From Reticulitermes speratus (taxonomy: Eukaryota > Arthropoda > Insecta > Blattodea > Rhinotermitidae), in contig JAJKFL010000012.1 of NCBI GenBank assembly GCA_021186555.1, positions 24,191,711 to 24,255,710 on the forward strand: DNA of 64,000 nt, written 5' to 3'. The notes beneath the pieces are model-generated. The model was given only the letters and a program-made list of their open reading frames with translations, was not told the origin of the DNA and ran no database searches. Positions 10,841-21,789 of the stretch are shown piece after piece. The position numbers and the translations under genes are program-made. Each line of letters starts with the position of its first letter. Position 1 is the first letter of the stretch.

Positions 10841-11300
10841 ACTTTCCCCAGTTCCACTGATTGCACGCAATTAATCACGGGTTCCTGGCGTCGGGAGTCA
10901 AGGCGCTTGTCATGCGTAGGCGTCAGATACTGGCTTAATTTTGTAGTGCACGATCGAACGCAGATTTGCCGCCCCTTACGACAGAAGAGTCAAGCAGGAC
11001 GGATACAGCCCAGCTGCTGCCACGCACGTATCAGCTCGCTAGTTCCGTTTGCACTGCCACCTAATATCCACACCATTCGGCAAGCTGACGCCATAATTGA
11101 CTTCACCAAGAACCGTCTGTTTAATGGACTTGTTACTTTTATGGGTCAGATCTCCCGGTAGGGTAAAAAGTACCGCTGTGAGCGTAGCGTTGCGCGGTTG
11201 CGTACAATTAAGGCGACAATGTGAGTCGTCTGTGTTGCACTGCACATTCACACTCACAGACAGCAGTGTGCTTCTGTTGTGCGATGGTTATGGAGCTGGG
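10841..11300. other. No recognised feature
   Basis: Unique-looking sequence between the 53-bp array and the SINE pair. Confidence 0.45.
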
Positions 11301-11312
11301 CTGTTTTGAAGT

Positions 11313-11587
11313 GTGGGCCGGTATAGCGACTCGCTAAGGGCTGGACGGTCCGGGGATCGATTTCCGGTGAAGGCGAGATATTCCGCACCCGTCGACACCG
11401 GCCCTGGGGCCCACCCAGTCTCCTGTACAATGGATACCGGGTCTCTTCCCCGGGGGTAAAGCGGCCGGGCGTGGCGTTGACCACCCACCCCATCTAGCGC
11501 TGAAGTTAAAGAAAGAGTAGAGCTACACCTCTACTCCCCCTCTGGGCCTTTATGGCCTGTTCTAGGGTGAACTTTTACCTTTACCTT
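11313..11587 (+). mobile_element. Family A SINE, left member of an inverted pair
   Basis: Starts GTGGGCCGGTATAGCGACTC (a small deletion in the A-box region), has GGGGATCGATTTCC for the B box, a full body and the tail TTTTACCTTTACCTTT. It runs directly into a second copy on the opposite strand. CTGTTTTGAA lies just left (11301-11310) and again to the right of the second SINE (11866-11875). Confidence 0.85.
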
Positions 11588-11850
11588 TAAAGTTCTCCCT
11601 AGAACGGGCCATGAAGGCCCAGAGGGGAGTAGAGGTGTAGCTCTACTCTTTCTTTAACCCCGGCACTAGACGAGGGTGGGTGGTCAACTCCACGCCACGG
11701 CCGCTTTACCCGGTACCCATTGTATAGGAGGCTGGGTGGGCCCCAGGGCTGGTCTGGACAGATGCGTAAAATCTCGCCCCCACCCGGATTCGATCCCCGG
11801 ACCGTCCAGCCCGTAGCGTAGTCGTTATACCGACTACGCTATCCCGGCCC
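11588..11850 (-). mobile_element. Family A SINE, right member of an inverted pair
   Basis: Minus-strand copy reading GGGCCGGGATAGCGTAGTCG at its 5' end (11850) and ending in the tail of the first SINE. To its right are 15 bp, TTATCTTTACCATTA, resembling the remainder of a SINE tail, and then the 10-bp repeat CTGTTTTGAA. The simplest reading is that this copy inserted, inverted, into the tail of the first SINE, whose own target duplication now brackets both. Confidence 0.83.
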
Positions 11851-12307
11851 TTATCTTTACCATTACTGTTTTGAACTCTGAATGCGCAGCGGTCGAAATT
11901 CCGGAAATGAGTCATACACAGCCCTAAGCTAGCCACGTTTTGGGTTCTGCATTGAACTGGATTCGCTGTAGGTACTCTGAAATGTTACCGCGTGTAACAC
12001 ACCCCCTATTGTACCTCTGTATGTATGTTTGAAAGTTCGTGTCTTTTGTGTTCTGCCCAGTCTGTTATACGGTCCACCATTTTTTTAGAAAAACATTGAA
12101 GTTCGACTCAGTCCCATATTAAGCTTGTCAAGCACCGCGGTGACTGTATGGACGGCTTCCTTTGACGTTGGAACTCTGCGTCTTGCCCACAGAATGTTTT
12201 TTGTTCCGTAAGATTCTTAGGATAAACAGGGCTTTTGTACTGCGCCGCATTACTCGATTGATCTGTGAGGTAGAAACTGAAGTACTGTGCATTACTTAGG
12301 TGAATTG

Positions 12308-12575
12308 GGCTGGAATAGCTCAGTCAAGGCCACCGGCCGGACGTTCCCGACAGACGGATGATATTCTCTCTCTTTTCCAAAGTGCTCAGACCGGTTGTAG
12401 TTTCCACCCACCTTCGTGTTCAGTAGGTATCGAGGGGCTGAACCCCGAGAGTAAAGTGGCCCTGAACGTGAAGCTAGCCATTTATCTATATTTAGGGCCA
12501 ACTTTAAGAATGAGTGGAGCTGTACCTCCGCTTATCCATATGCCTTCGTGACATGCACAGGTAAAACGTTACCCT
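12308..12575 (+). mobile_element. Decayed family A SINE
   Basis: GGGCTGGAATAGCTCAGTCA, then a damaged B box, CCACCCACCTTCGTGTTC, AAAGTGGCCCTGAACGTGAA and GGTAAAACGTTACCCTTTA follow the family A order, with many substitutions and indels. Confidence 0.65.
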
Positions 12576-12579
12576 TTAA

Positions 12580-14190
12580 TTAGATGGGGGTTTTCCTTCG
12601 TTGATGGCTTAAGTAGAGGTTGTATTCGTTAAACCAAAAATAAGCAGAATTAAGGTCGACAGATGACGAATGGGTTAGATGCCCGTTGCAAAGTTAGTAG
12701 GCTAGGTTGTGCAAGCACGGATACGTGGGCGGGCTTGCACGATCTTACTGCGGGGACGGTGTGAATTTGTACATCGCTCTGGTTGGAAGAAAAGCAAACG
12801 TACTCCGTAGGCCTACAGCAGACCTGTGGAACGCGATGCGCGCACTTTCTGGACGAATTGCAGCATCTCACGATGGAAGTAGACAACATATGATGGCTGA
12901 ATGTTTTGCATAAGCGTGGGGAAAGATCTGACCATAACTTTTCTGAATTGACAGCTTTGTGAAAATCTGCTCTGTCTGGAGGAGCTGGTTATGCAGCCGG
13001 TGTTGCTGTTCCAGTTTAAGAGCCGCTCCTCCAGTTCCCAGAATGTATTCACTTGACACCTGCAGCGCAGTTTTTAGACAACACGCAACACTCGCGTGTT
13101 GCCACGGCAGGAAGACAGATTTATACCTTCAACTACATGGAAGTCTATTTTGGTATTCCCCGTTCATCTTCCTTTTGGCTCTAGCAAGTTGTTTCTTTCC
13201 TTCAGGGTTTTCAACCAAATATACGCATTTCCGCTGTCCCCGTGCGTGCTGTCTCTTCGCCTGTAGTGCCTGTGTCGTGTGGTTTCCGTAATGCTGTCAG
13301 TCTGAGTAGGTTACAAATTACGAAGTCCCGTATTCTCCGTGTTATCATGTTATATTTGTTACGTCCACATATGCATTCTGCTGAACACTTGCCCAAACAA
13401 CCTCAGTTCATTTCCATATTCTGACCTTCTGGATTATGACACTGTGTAGTCTCTGTCATCACGGCAAAAACCTGAAAATTATACTAGACTACACGGTGTC
13501 AATCCAGAAAATTACTTTACACCGCTGTAAGAATCGCAAACTCTCAGACTGTGTGTCTTCGAATATGTGTTGTTGTTCAGTCTTTCGGTGCTGAGAGTTT
13601 AACAAGAAATCATTTTTACTGCAAGTACAGGGGGTCTTTTCACAATTACGTTGGAAATGGAGATGTTAAAGTCATCTGACGGTTAACGCCATCTGTGAGA
13701 CACTGAGTGTAACCACGCCCACCGTGACTGAATAACATACACCATTCGTCAGAGGCCTGTAACTTATGCCGAAGCTATGATTGACAGATGTGCGGATCAA
13801 GTCTGTACTGTAACTTTTTCAGTCCTTCGTGTCCTGTCGCAGGCAAACTAGACTCATCGGTAGAATTCTTCGTCAGTTGTGAAATGTTAAATATTTATTT
13901 TTACGTTTCTGTATTTGATATGTGCTGTCTTTAGAGAAAATAGGATTACACAGCTCTGCTTCGACTGAAATGATCGCTGGAGATCGCCCAGAAGTGAAAC
14001 GTCTTGTGAAGTTAGTAACAGCGTTGATTCTCGAGGACCCATGCCTCATGGTAGTCCACTCTGTTTTATCGAACTCACAGGCAAGCAGCGAAATCGTATT
14101 TCAGTGTATCTTGTGTATAAAGTGCCGTTCGAGACGTGCAGTCGTGACGAGGTTATCGATCAGATCTATCGCTTTAGTTCCACATAATGG
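12580..14190. other. No recognised feature
   Basis: No gene, RNA or repeat family recognised in this 1.6-kb stretch. Confidence 0.45.
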
Positions 14191-14199
14191 AATCAGCGT

Positions 14200-14300
14200 C
14201 TTGCGGGCTCTGTATAGCGCGACACAGCGCATCAGTCATGTGCAATATGACGCCGTGTACCGACGTTTCGGCGGCACATGCTGCGTCCCGCATCAGTGCA
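14200..14300 (-). repeat. Dispersed repeat fragment with hammerhead-like motif
   Basis: On the minus strand CTGATGCGGGACGC ... GCCGAAACGTCGGT (14259-14295), close to the CUGANGA/GAAAC order but with C in place of the final A. On the plus strand the same bases read Y-R-R-F-G-G-T-C-C, like other copies at 27549 and 31446. Confidence 0.45.
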
Positions 14301-14844
14301 GATCTGTAAGCGTCGCGGCGAGACGGCCGCAGTGGAGCCGACAGAGATGCAGTGAAATTTAAATGAGGCCCGCAAAAGGGCCTGAAACCGGATGGAAATG
14401 GGTAAAATGCGAACATTATAGGACGGCGAAGCTAGTAAGGCAAGATGCTGGCAGTACGTTTGCATAAGTTGCTGAAAATACCTCGCATTAATTTGAATGC
14501 GTGACTGAGTCCCGTGACGTCAAAAAATCCCGCTACGCTGAAAAATTGCAAGTATGTGACGTAGTGTTGTCGTAGCCACTTGAATGAAACGCCAGAACTG
14601 TCTCACGTGTTAACTTTCTTGAGCAAACTGTGCCCGTCAGATGGTCCTGTCGGACTTGGCAGGAGTGAGGTCGGGCGATCGAGGAGGCCAAAGAGTCGGC
14701 CCCTTTCGTTATGTCTGTCGATATCGGTAGTGAGAGTCCTTATTGAGACTTAGCAGGATCTTCATCATTGATAAAACGGGACGCTTGGCATGTTGCCGGT
14801 GTAATGCTTAGTGTTGAGATTTTTTGTTGTTGTGGCGAAGGGCC

Positions 14845-15069
14845 CCGCAGCAGAAGCTAGGACGCATCGGAGCCTTAAGGCTTATTGTGCAACCCTTGTA
14901 ATGGAGCACCGGTGGAATGAAATTGACGGGGAAAACCGAAGTACTCGGGGGAAAACCCTGTCCCAGTGCCACTTTGTCCACCACAAATCCCACATGGGCT
15001 GACCCGGGATCGAACCCGGGCCTCCGCGGTAGGAGGCCGGCGACTAACCGCCTGAGCCATGGCACGGCC
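14845..15069 (-). mobile_element. tRNA-derived SINE, family D
   Basis: On the minus strand it opens GGGCCGTGCCATGGCTCAGG (A box), then GCCGGCCTCCTACCGCGGAG and the B box CCCGGGTTCGATCCCGGGT, which also makes a perfect T-arm-like stem. This is the most tRNA-like head in the window. The body continues with GTGGGATTTGTGGTGGACAA and ends near 14845. Only one copy is seen. TGAGA on both sides may be a short target duplication. Confidence 0.78.
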
Positions 15070-15292
15070 CTGAGACCAAGTTTACTTACTGCTGTTCGTA
15101 ACTACTGCACGGTACAGTACGGTAGCCTACAGTAACTACTAGTAAGTGCTAACTACAATAAGTAAGCTGGAGTGTCGATACGTTGATACTTAAATGCTGT
15201 GTTAGGAGGAAATTTTGTTATGTGTTATTTTGTGGACCTCAGGAACGTATTACATGAAAGCCGATCTGTAGGTTTTGTGTAGGAATTGCCAT

Positions 15293-15695
15293 TGCCCTCG
15301 GTGGACTAGTGGTTAGCGTGCTCGCCACTGGACCCAAGGTTCGCGGGTTCGATCCCGACCGAGGGCGATGGATTTTTATTATTAACAGGGTGATAAAAAT
15401 CCGGAGCACCACTTTCTTCGGAGGGGAAGTAAAGCCGTCGGTCCCATGTCGTAGATTTACGGCATGTAAAAGAACCTTCGGGCATGAATAGAACAAGCGG
15501 CCATTTCTCACCCAAGTCTCCTGACTGCCTGCCAGATGGCTCTCATCAGGATTGAGCAAAAACTTGTGCGGTCAGTGAGCCGGTCACTCACTACAGAATG
15601 CACACTTACCGACTAGGAAAACCTTCGGGATGAAGTCCCAAAAAGAAGGAGGCTTTGGCCCACCTCGGGCTGTAACGCCATGGAAGAAGAAGAAG
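15293..15695 (+). mobile_element. tRNA-derived SINE, family E, complete
   Basis: The head GCCCTCGGTGGACTAGTGG ... GCGGGTTCGATCCCGACCG folds with a perfect 7-bp acceptor-like stem (GCCCTCG with CGAGGGC). The body of about 330 bp has no coding potential and ends GAAGAAGAAGA. The 8-bp direct repeat ATTGCCAT flanks the element exactly (15285-15292 and 15696-15703). At about 400 bp it is longer than the other SINEs here. Target duplication plus intact stem suggests a young insertion. Confidence 0.85.
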
Positions 15696-15737
15696 ATTGC
15701 CATGAAATTGGTGCGGGCCCAGCGCTGGGATTATAAC

Positions 15738-15886
15738 TAACTAACTACCTAACTAACCATGGAGCAGAGTCCGTCTTGAGAAGCTAGCAGGTCGTCAGCT
15801 AGTCAAGAAATTCCCCGCGTTTTATGGAACCCGAAGGTTCATTACCGCATTCACAAGAGCCCGCCACCTGTTCCTATCCTGTCCTA
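15738..15886 (-). pseudogene. LINE 3' end, family 1, 5'-truncated
   Basis: Minus-strand copy: GGACAGGATAGGAACAGGTG, GGCGGGCTCTTGTGAATGCG, AATGAACCTTCGGGTTCC and a (GTTA)n end near 15740-15757. It is the same 3' end as at 4536-4742 and 60690-61275. It is cut at its 5' side by the TTA/TCA microsatellite at 15888. Confidence 0.78.
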
Positions 15887-15887
15887 T

Positions 15888-15948
15888 TATTATATTATTA
15901 TTATTATTATTATCATCATCTATCATCATCATCATCATCATCATCCAC
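15888..15948. repeat. Compound (TTA)n(TCA)n microsatellite
   Basis: About eight TTA units followed by about ten TCA units with one interruption. Confidence 0.92.
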
Positions 15949-16140
15949 CTTCCTTCACAGCAGTTCAGCTGGTTGCAAAAAGTACGGTCTCACTGACCAA
16001 GCATTTCTTATTCACTGTTCTGCCAAAACTTTTTACCTATACGGCATGTATTGTTACTGCTTTCTGCATTAGAATGTATAGAGCAGGCGGAGATTAAGCA
16101 GTTTTAAACTTCCGTGTAATTTTTTTGGTGTGAAACCCGC

Positions 16141-17194
16141 TGTGAACAGTACTAGTGGTGTTATACAGGCCGTTTGTGATAATACTGCTGTGGACAGTAC
16201 TAGTGGTGTTATACAGGCCGTTTGTGATAATACTGCTGTGGACAGTACTAGTGGTGTTATACAGGCCGTTTGTGATAATACTGCTGTGGACAGTACTAGT
16301 GGTGTTATACAGGCCGTTTGTGATAATACTGCTGTGGACAGTACTAGTGGTGTTATACAGGCCGTTTGTGATAATACTGCTGTGGACAGTACTAGTGGTG
16401 TTATACAGGCCGTTTGTGATAATACTGCTGTGGACAGTACTAGTGGTGTTATACAGGCCGTTTGTGATAATACTGCTGTGGACAGTACTAGTGGTGTTAT
16501 ACAGGCCGTTTGTGATAATACTGCTGTGGACAGTACTAGTGGTGTTATACAGGCCGTTTGTGATAATACTGCTGTGGACAGTACTAGTGGTGTTATAAGG
16601 CCGTTTGTGATAATACTGCTGTGGACAGTACTAGTGGTGTTATAAGGCCGTTTGTGATAATACTGCTGTGGACAGTACTAGTGGTGTTATACAGGCCGTT
16701 TGTGATAATACTGCTGTGGACAGTACTAGTGGTGTTATACAGGCCGTTTGTGATAATATTGCTGTGGACAGTACTAGTGGTGTTATACAGGCCGTTTGTG
16801 ATAATATGCTGTGGACAGTACTAGTGGTGTTATACAGGCCGTTTGTGATAATACTGCTGTGGACTACTGTTTATACTGAGTGTGCGTCTATTGTACAGGC
16901 CGTTTGTGTAATACTGCTGTGGACAGTACTAGTGGTGTTATACAGGCCGTTTGTGATAATACTGCTGTGGACAGTACTAGTGGTGTTTATACAGGCCGTT
17001 TGTGATAATACTGCTGTGGACAGTACTAGTGGTGTTATACAGGCCGTTTGTGATAATACTGCTGTGGACAGTACTAGTGGTGTTATATAGGCCGTTTGTG
17101 ATAATACTGCTGTGGACAGTACTAGTGGTGTTATACAGGCCGTTTGTGATAATACTGCTGTGGACAGTACTAGTGGTGTTATACAGGCCGTTTG
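16141..17194. repeat. 48-bp minisatellite, about 22 copies
   Basis: Unit starts GTGGACAGTACTAGTGGTG and continues TTATACAGGCCGTTTGTGAT. The period is 16 codons, so long open frames (for example 16130-16645) appear that encode only the repeat. Near 16600 and 16645 the CA of ATACAGG is lost, shifting the frame. At about 16862-16905 a different stretch, TACTGTTTATACTGAGTGTG, interrupts; a related TATACTGAGTGTGC recurs at 17296. Confidence 0.97.
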
Positions 17195-17334
17195 CAGTTG
17201 CCATATTGTTATAAGCTCTTCTTTCAAGTCTGTATACTTCTGGAGCTTCTCGGTGATGGCGCTGTGAAGGTTGTGACTGTTGGGAATTGCTACGTATACT
17301 GAGTGTGCTTCTTTGGTGGTTTTGTCAAGTATAT

Positions 17335-17377
17335 CTTATTATTGTCATTGTTATTATTATTATTGTTGTTGTTGTTG
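17335..17377. repeat. TTA/TTG microsatellite
   Basis: Imperfect trinucleotide run of ATT then GTT units. Confidence 0.85.
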
Positions 17378-17639
17378 TGTAGAGACATTCCCCGACCTTG
17401 CAGCAAAATGTGTACACATTCAATTGCACACCTCAACGGTTTGTTGTCTCCTGACCGAAATGTGTTGTTCTTTGTTTCAGATTCGGTTGCAGGTGAGTGT
17501 TACCGGCCGCACTGCGCAAGCAGCTAGTTATTCCACACGAAGCTGAACTGGAGTGTCGGAGCCTGTCAGCCTCTGCTGATTCTATACGCCAAAGCCTTCT
17601 TGTTCTTGGCCTTCTGCAGCCTGTACGGATTAGGTATCC

Positions 17640-17766
17640 AAGTCCGTGATGGGCAATTTGTAGGACTCGTACATGCGACGATGCCCTGAGTGCAATTCGA
17701 ACCCACGATCCCACTTCCAGTGGCCCAACACAGTATGCGCCTTAGACCGCATGACCACTACGTAAC
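17640..17766 (-). mobile_element. tRNA-like SINE head, family F
   Basis: On the minus strand GTGGTCATGCGGTCTAAGGC (A box), then GTGGGTTCGAATTGCAC (B box) about 50 bp later. The A-box wording resembles family B, but the rest differs. No tail or target duplication identified. Confidence 0.55.
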
Positions 17767-18499
17767 GAACTTAAGGAAACTGTCATGAGATCACTTATAA
17801 ATGTCAGAGGCTACAAAATTGCCATGGATTTTCCAAGGAGATGATCGTAGGTTGAATCTCATAATGCATCGTCAGATTTTTTTAAACTTGCTGAACGAGG
17901 AACGTAAACAGTGTGCAGTACGTGCTGTGTGGGCCACACTGCACGTTCGGTCCTCTGTGTAACCTTGTAACGATCGTAGTAGACACGCGGTGGGCAGCAG
18001 GGGTTTGAATTACATCATGCAGACCTTATATAATTGTGTTGGCTACAGGCCCAAGAAACTATATTTGATTTTACAGACAGGGTATCAAAAGTTGAATCAC
18101 ACTATACACCTTCAGCTTTTTCAAACTCGGTGGCCCTCAGCAGCTGCCGAACTACGAAGTAAACATAGTATGACGTCACAGCCATGAATAACGCAATGTG
18201 TAAGCCAGGGATATTTATCATTGCCTTCATCAATACAGGAAAATGACGGCACAAACCGCGGAAATATTTTGGCTCGAAGCGGATAAGGGCCAAATGTTTT
18301 AATTTGGTCTATATGATACACCCGGTGCATATTAGAAACACAAGATAGGCCTAGTTGTTTGATCGCTTGTCGGTTTGTTTCTTTGTTTGCTGTAATAAAC
18401 AGAAAATGATAAAGCTATACAAGGGCACAGCGTGTAGGTGAATTAAATAGTGTTGTTGTTAGGAAATAAATTGCAGATATATTGTAACAGTATTTTTAG

Positions 18500-19090
18500 G
18501 CGTGTTCGCAATATTGCGAAAAGCCACTAGTAGCTTCGTCATTCTGTCTGTCTGTCCGTCCGTCAGCAGGGAACATCAAGTCAACGTACGTGTAAGCGTA
18601 ACACAGGCGCGTTCGCGTAACCACTGTTACCGTGGAACACCACGAAGTGTTACATATTCTGAGTGTGTGTTTGTAGCCTTAACTATAGCATTCAAAGCGC
18701 ATGCGCCGTATTATATTGTTATCTGTGGCCTGTCTGGCTGTACAATATTTTTCCACATTATCTTATAAACGGCACGATTTTCAGAAAAACTTTATTGAGC
18801 ATGTGTGTTTGATTTTCTGTACAACTTTTGTCCGAAACATTTCTCATTCTAAGCAGAATTCATGGAGATATTATCATAAACGTACATAGGTTTTTACGTA
18901 AAGTACCTGTTATTCTCGTCAGCTTTTAATGAAAGTTTAATTTCCTCGACAGATTTTCGAAAAAACCTTCAAATATCAAATTTCATGATACTCGGTCCAG
19001 TGTGAGCCGAGTTGTTCCATGCGGACAGATGGACAGACGGACAGACATGACGAAGATAATAGTCGCTTTTCGCTATTTTGCGATAATATC
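18500..19090. mobile_element. Non-autonomous TIR element, about 590 bp
   Basis: Terminal inverted repeats of about 50 bp at roughly 80% identity: GCGAAAAGCCACTAGTAGC / TTCGTCATTCTGTCTGTC at the left, and on the minus strand at the right GCGAAAAGCGACTATTATC / TTCGTCATGTCTGTCCGTC. No transposase inside; superfamily and target duplication not determined. A small foldback element is the alternative. Confidence 0.6.
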
Positions 19091-19574
19091 GGATGTTATC
19101 GGCTACATACTGCACAGAAATTCCTCTTTTAGTGATCTGCTCAACGTGTCATACGTGTTGGGGTATTTTTAATTGGATGGTGTTGTCTGTAATTGTAATA
19201 GTGCAATGGATATTGGACTTGGCAGTGACTGGTGTACAACTGTGGTGATACGGCACAGCTGTAGGTCGCGTACAGATTGCAGACAAACGATTTGTGAATT
19301 GTGTTCTACTACAGGCTGATTTATAATGGGCTTGTAATGAAATCAATTAAACGCTCACCATAAACACTGTCTGCGGTTACAGTAAATGTCGCGCATTAAA
19401 CGTTACAGGTTGGGTCAAAAAGTAGAAGTGTGCGTTGCAGACAGGTTTGTCTTTATATTTTGTAACAGGGTTAGGATAACCACATTTTCTGTACGGAAGT
19501 TTTATCTTAAGGAAAACCTAAGCGACGACGAGATATTTCACTCCATATAGTAACTAGGTTATGGTCTGAACGAC

Positions 19575-19835
19575 TGACGAATCTGGAGTCGATTATTGCC
19601 TGAAAGGATCACGAGATTTTACTCGTCTCCGAAACGCCCAGGCCGGCTCTGGGACTCACCCAGCCTCCGATCCGATGGGTATCGGAGGGTTCATTTTCCG
19701 CAGGTGAAGTGGCCGCGTCGTGAAGATCATCACCTTCCTCCATGTAGTGCCGAGGTTAGGAAAGCGTGGAGCTGTACCTCCACTGCTTATGGCGTAGTGC
19801 TTCATTCAGTACAGGGCCAGATTTTTTACCTTACA
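19575..19835 (+). mobile_element. Decayed family A SINE body
   Basis: CCCAGGCCGGCTCTGGGAC, CACCCAGCCTCCGATCCGAT, GTGAAGTGGCCGCGTCGTGA and GGAGCTGTACCTCCACTGC keep the family A order. The tRNA-like head is nearly unrecognisable. Confidence 0.6.
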
Positions 19836-20049
19836 CAGGAGAAGAACGTATACGTTTAATTTCATATGCAGTCGACAAACTACAGAGGAATTTTAAGGTA
19901 AGAAGACACTGACCTTTGTTGCAAACGGGTTTCAGAAATAAGGTAACCACCACTCCGATGCCGCGAACTTTATTTCAAGACGCATTAAACATGGCGTATG
20001 GGCAGCTCGAGGTACATATTAGACCTCCACGCAGTCGCAGTTGACAAAC

Positions 20050-20770
20050 ATAGGCCTCAGCGTGGCACCAGGACTTCTCTCCCACATAAAATAAATTGAG
20101 TGCCAAATGAATATAGCAAGGAGGTGACAGCTTGCTTTACGTCGACGTCTGTGGCATTTCGCTTGTCAGGCAGGTGCTTCTTAAGGGGTTCAAAGGCATG
20201 GAAATCACGTGGCGCGAGATCGGAACTGTAGGGTGGGACATGGCGACGTAACCAGTCACAAGTCGGCGTGGCAGCGGCGTTGTCGTGCCTTGGCGCAGCA
20301 GTCCAGGCCGTCTGTGACGCATGTCTGCCGTAACCTCTGACGTGTACCACAGCAACCTTCAGCAAGTACAGCGCCACCTCGGTCACGAAGTCCACAAGAA
20401 CCAGTCTTGATGGTCCCAAAAGACAGCTGTCATGATGTTCCTTACTGATGGCACTGCTTTGGTTTATTTTTCTGGGTAAATAAGGGGGGGGGGGGGCCCT
20501 TTCCACGTCGTGGACGCTTTTGTGGATTTGATTTCGGCGCGATTAAGCCAACAGTGCACTCCAGGAACTGCTGGCCTTGATCGGCGTGATATGCACGAGG
20601 GGCACGTGGTTGTGAGGCGCACACACGTTTGTGTACTCCAGGTGGTCGTGTACAGCGTTGTGCGTTCTACCCATCAAAAGTGTCCAGCTTTCGGGGGGCG
20701 ATGCCAGTTCGCTGAATGCCTCTGCCCTGTCTGATAAGGCCATCTGCACGACACACGTTTTCATTCTTTG
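20050..20770 (-). pseudogene. Decayed mariner-like transposase
   Basis: Minus-strand relic of a mariner/SETMAR-type transposase. One open stretch (20506-20057) contains R-H-D-N-A-A-A, then P-P-Y-S-S-D-L-A-P-R-D-F-H-A-F, E-P-L-K-K-H-L-P-D-K-R, and D-V-K-Q-A-V-T-S. These correspond to the HDNAxxH box, the YSPDLAPxDxxLF box holding the third catalytic Asp, and the C-terminal region. Upstream parts (to about 20770) continue in other frames, with H-D-H-L-E-Y-T-N-V-C-A, like the linker between the DNA-binding and catalytic halves. Frameshifts and substitutions make it non-functional. It belongs to a different lineage from the intact element at 44748. Confidence 0.7.
20484..20496. repeat. 13-G homopolymer
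   Basis: Uninterrupted G run inside the decayed mariner; length may be unreliable in assembly. Confidence 0.9.
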
Positions 20771-20944
20771 TGGACGTCGCTTGGGCGTCCGGGTCGCTGC
20801 TTGTCAGCACCTGACGTTATGGAAAGCATTGCACAGTATTTGCCGAGCGTTCTGTTTCACGACTTGGCCGTATCCCGTAGCAAGTCACCGGAACGCGTTG
20901 AATTGGTGCCTGGGAAGGGCTTTAGGCGCCGTGGAGAAGAGAAC

Positions 20945-21035
20945 AGTCTCATCCTGTGCCTGGAATAGAGCCCAGGTTGCTTGGTCTTCCAGGTCGAATG
21001 GTAGTCACTACAATGACTGAGCTATCGCAACTTAT
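20945..21035 (-). mobile_element. Decayed tRNA-like SINE head
   Basis: On the minus strand GCGATAGCTCAGTCATTGTA then TCTATTCCAGGC, a damaged A-box and B-box pair like family A. No body recognised. Confidence 0.4.
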
Positions 21036-21039
21036 TTTG

Positions 21040-21740
21040 CCTATATGTGGTAATGACGCGTATTTGGTACAGTGTGAGGATTACGTTGTATTGCGCGGAG
21101 TTGCAGTTGCCGTGCTGGGCCACCGACGGGATGCCCTCAGCAGTCGATATGTTACATTTGTGAGCATGTCACGGTGTGGCCATTAGGCTGTAGCAAATTG
21201 TTCGTGCGTGTCATGATCAGGTCTTGGGATTCTGCCTTCGTAACAAAGGATGTTAGAGTTTTATTTATAAAGCCACGTACAGCTGTCTGCACTGTTATGA
21301 AACGACGATTGGCTTATTGGCATTAAAGGTCCTTGTACAGTAATTGGTCTCTGGAGTTCACGTCTAAGCTCTACAGGATGGTTTGTGAAAGGACAGAATG
21401 GCAAATACGACGATTCGTAACAGAAGTTTAGAAGGGATTGGAACTGAATGGACGTGTCAGTTTGTAGTGTGCCTTGATGTTAGTGGGACAAACATATCGC
21501 AGAGAAAAACACAGAGGTAGGCACTCGTAGGTGCCTGTAAGGTGCTTGTTATTTAGGCAGTCGCAGAGAAAACTAAACACGTGTTTGTATTGCCACCGTG
21601 ATTCTTACTGAAATAAGTAGCGAATGCTTCGAAAATGTGTTACATTTCGGATGTCTGAGGACAGTAGGGCTTTCACATTTCTTAAACCAACAAAATGCAC
21701 ACTTCTTGTTTATTATGCAATACATTTTTTTTACAGTAAA
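21040..21740. other. No recognised feature
   Basis: No gene or repeat family recognised. Confidence 0.45.
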
Positions 21741-21745
21741 ATCAG

Positions 21746-21789
21746 TACAACATGTTTCGCTTCCCTATTTTTGGGACCATCATCAGGGA
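21746..21789 (-). repeat. Hammerhead-like motif
   Basis: On the minus strand GTCCCTGATGATGG, then TCCC ... GGGA (4-bp stem), then AGCGAAACATGTTGTAC. Core strands CUGAUGA and GAAAC are intact. Confidence 0.55.

Noticed and set aside
10712..11161. Plus-strand ORF of 149 codons
   Set aside because: First third is the 53-bp repeat; the rest has no recognisable domain.
13922..14362. Plus-strand ORF of 146 codons
   Set aside because: Overlaps a dispersed repeat near its end and shows no domain; probably chance.
14997..15069. Functional tRNA gene on the minus strand
   Set aside because: Good A and B boxes, but it is joined to a SINE body, and I could not assign a convincing anticodon arm.
15293..15366. 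Functional tRNA gene
   Set aside because: The acceptor-like stem is perfect, but the T stem is mismatched and the sequence continues into a SINE body with target duplication.
16130..17227. Several ORFs of 70-171 codons over the 48-bp array
   Set aside because: Same artefact: 48 bp is 16 codons, and frames are open on both strands.
19395..19425. Possible mariner end (GGGTCAAAAAGTAGAAG)
   Set aside because: No matching inverted repeat beyond the decayed transposase at 20050-20770.
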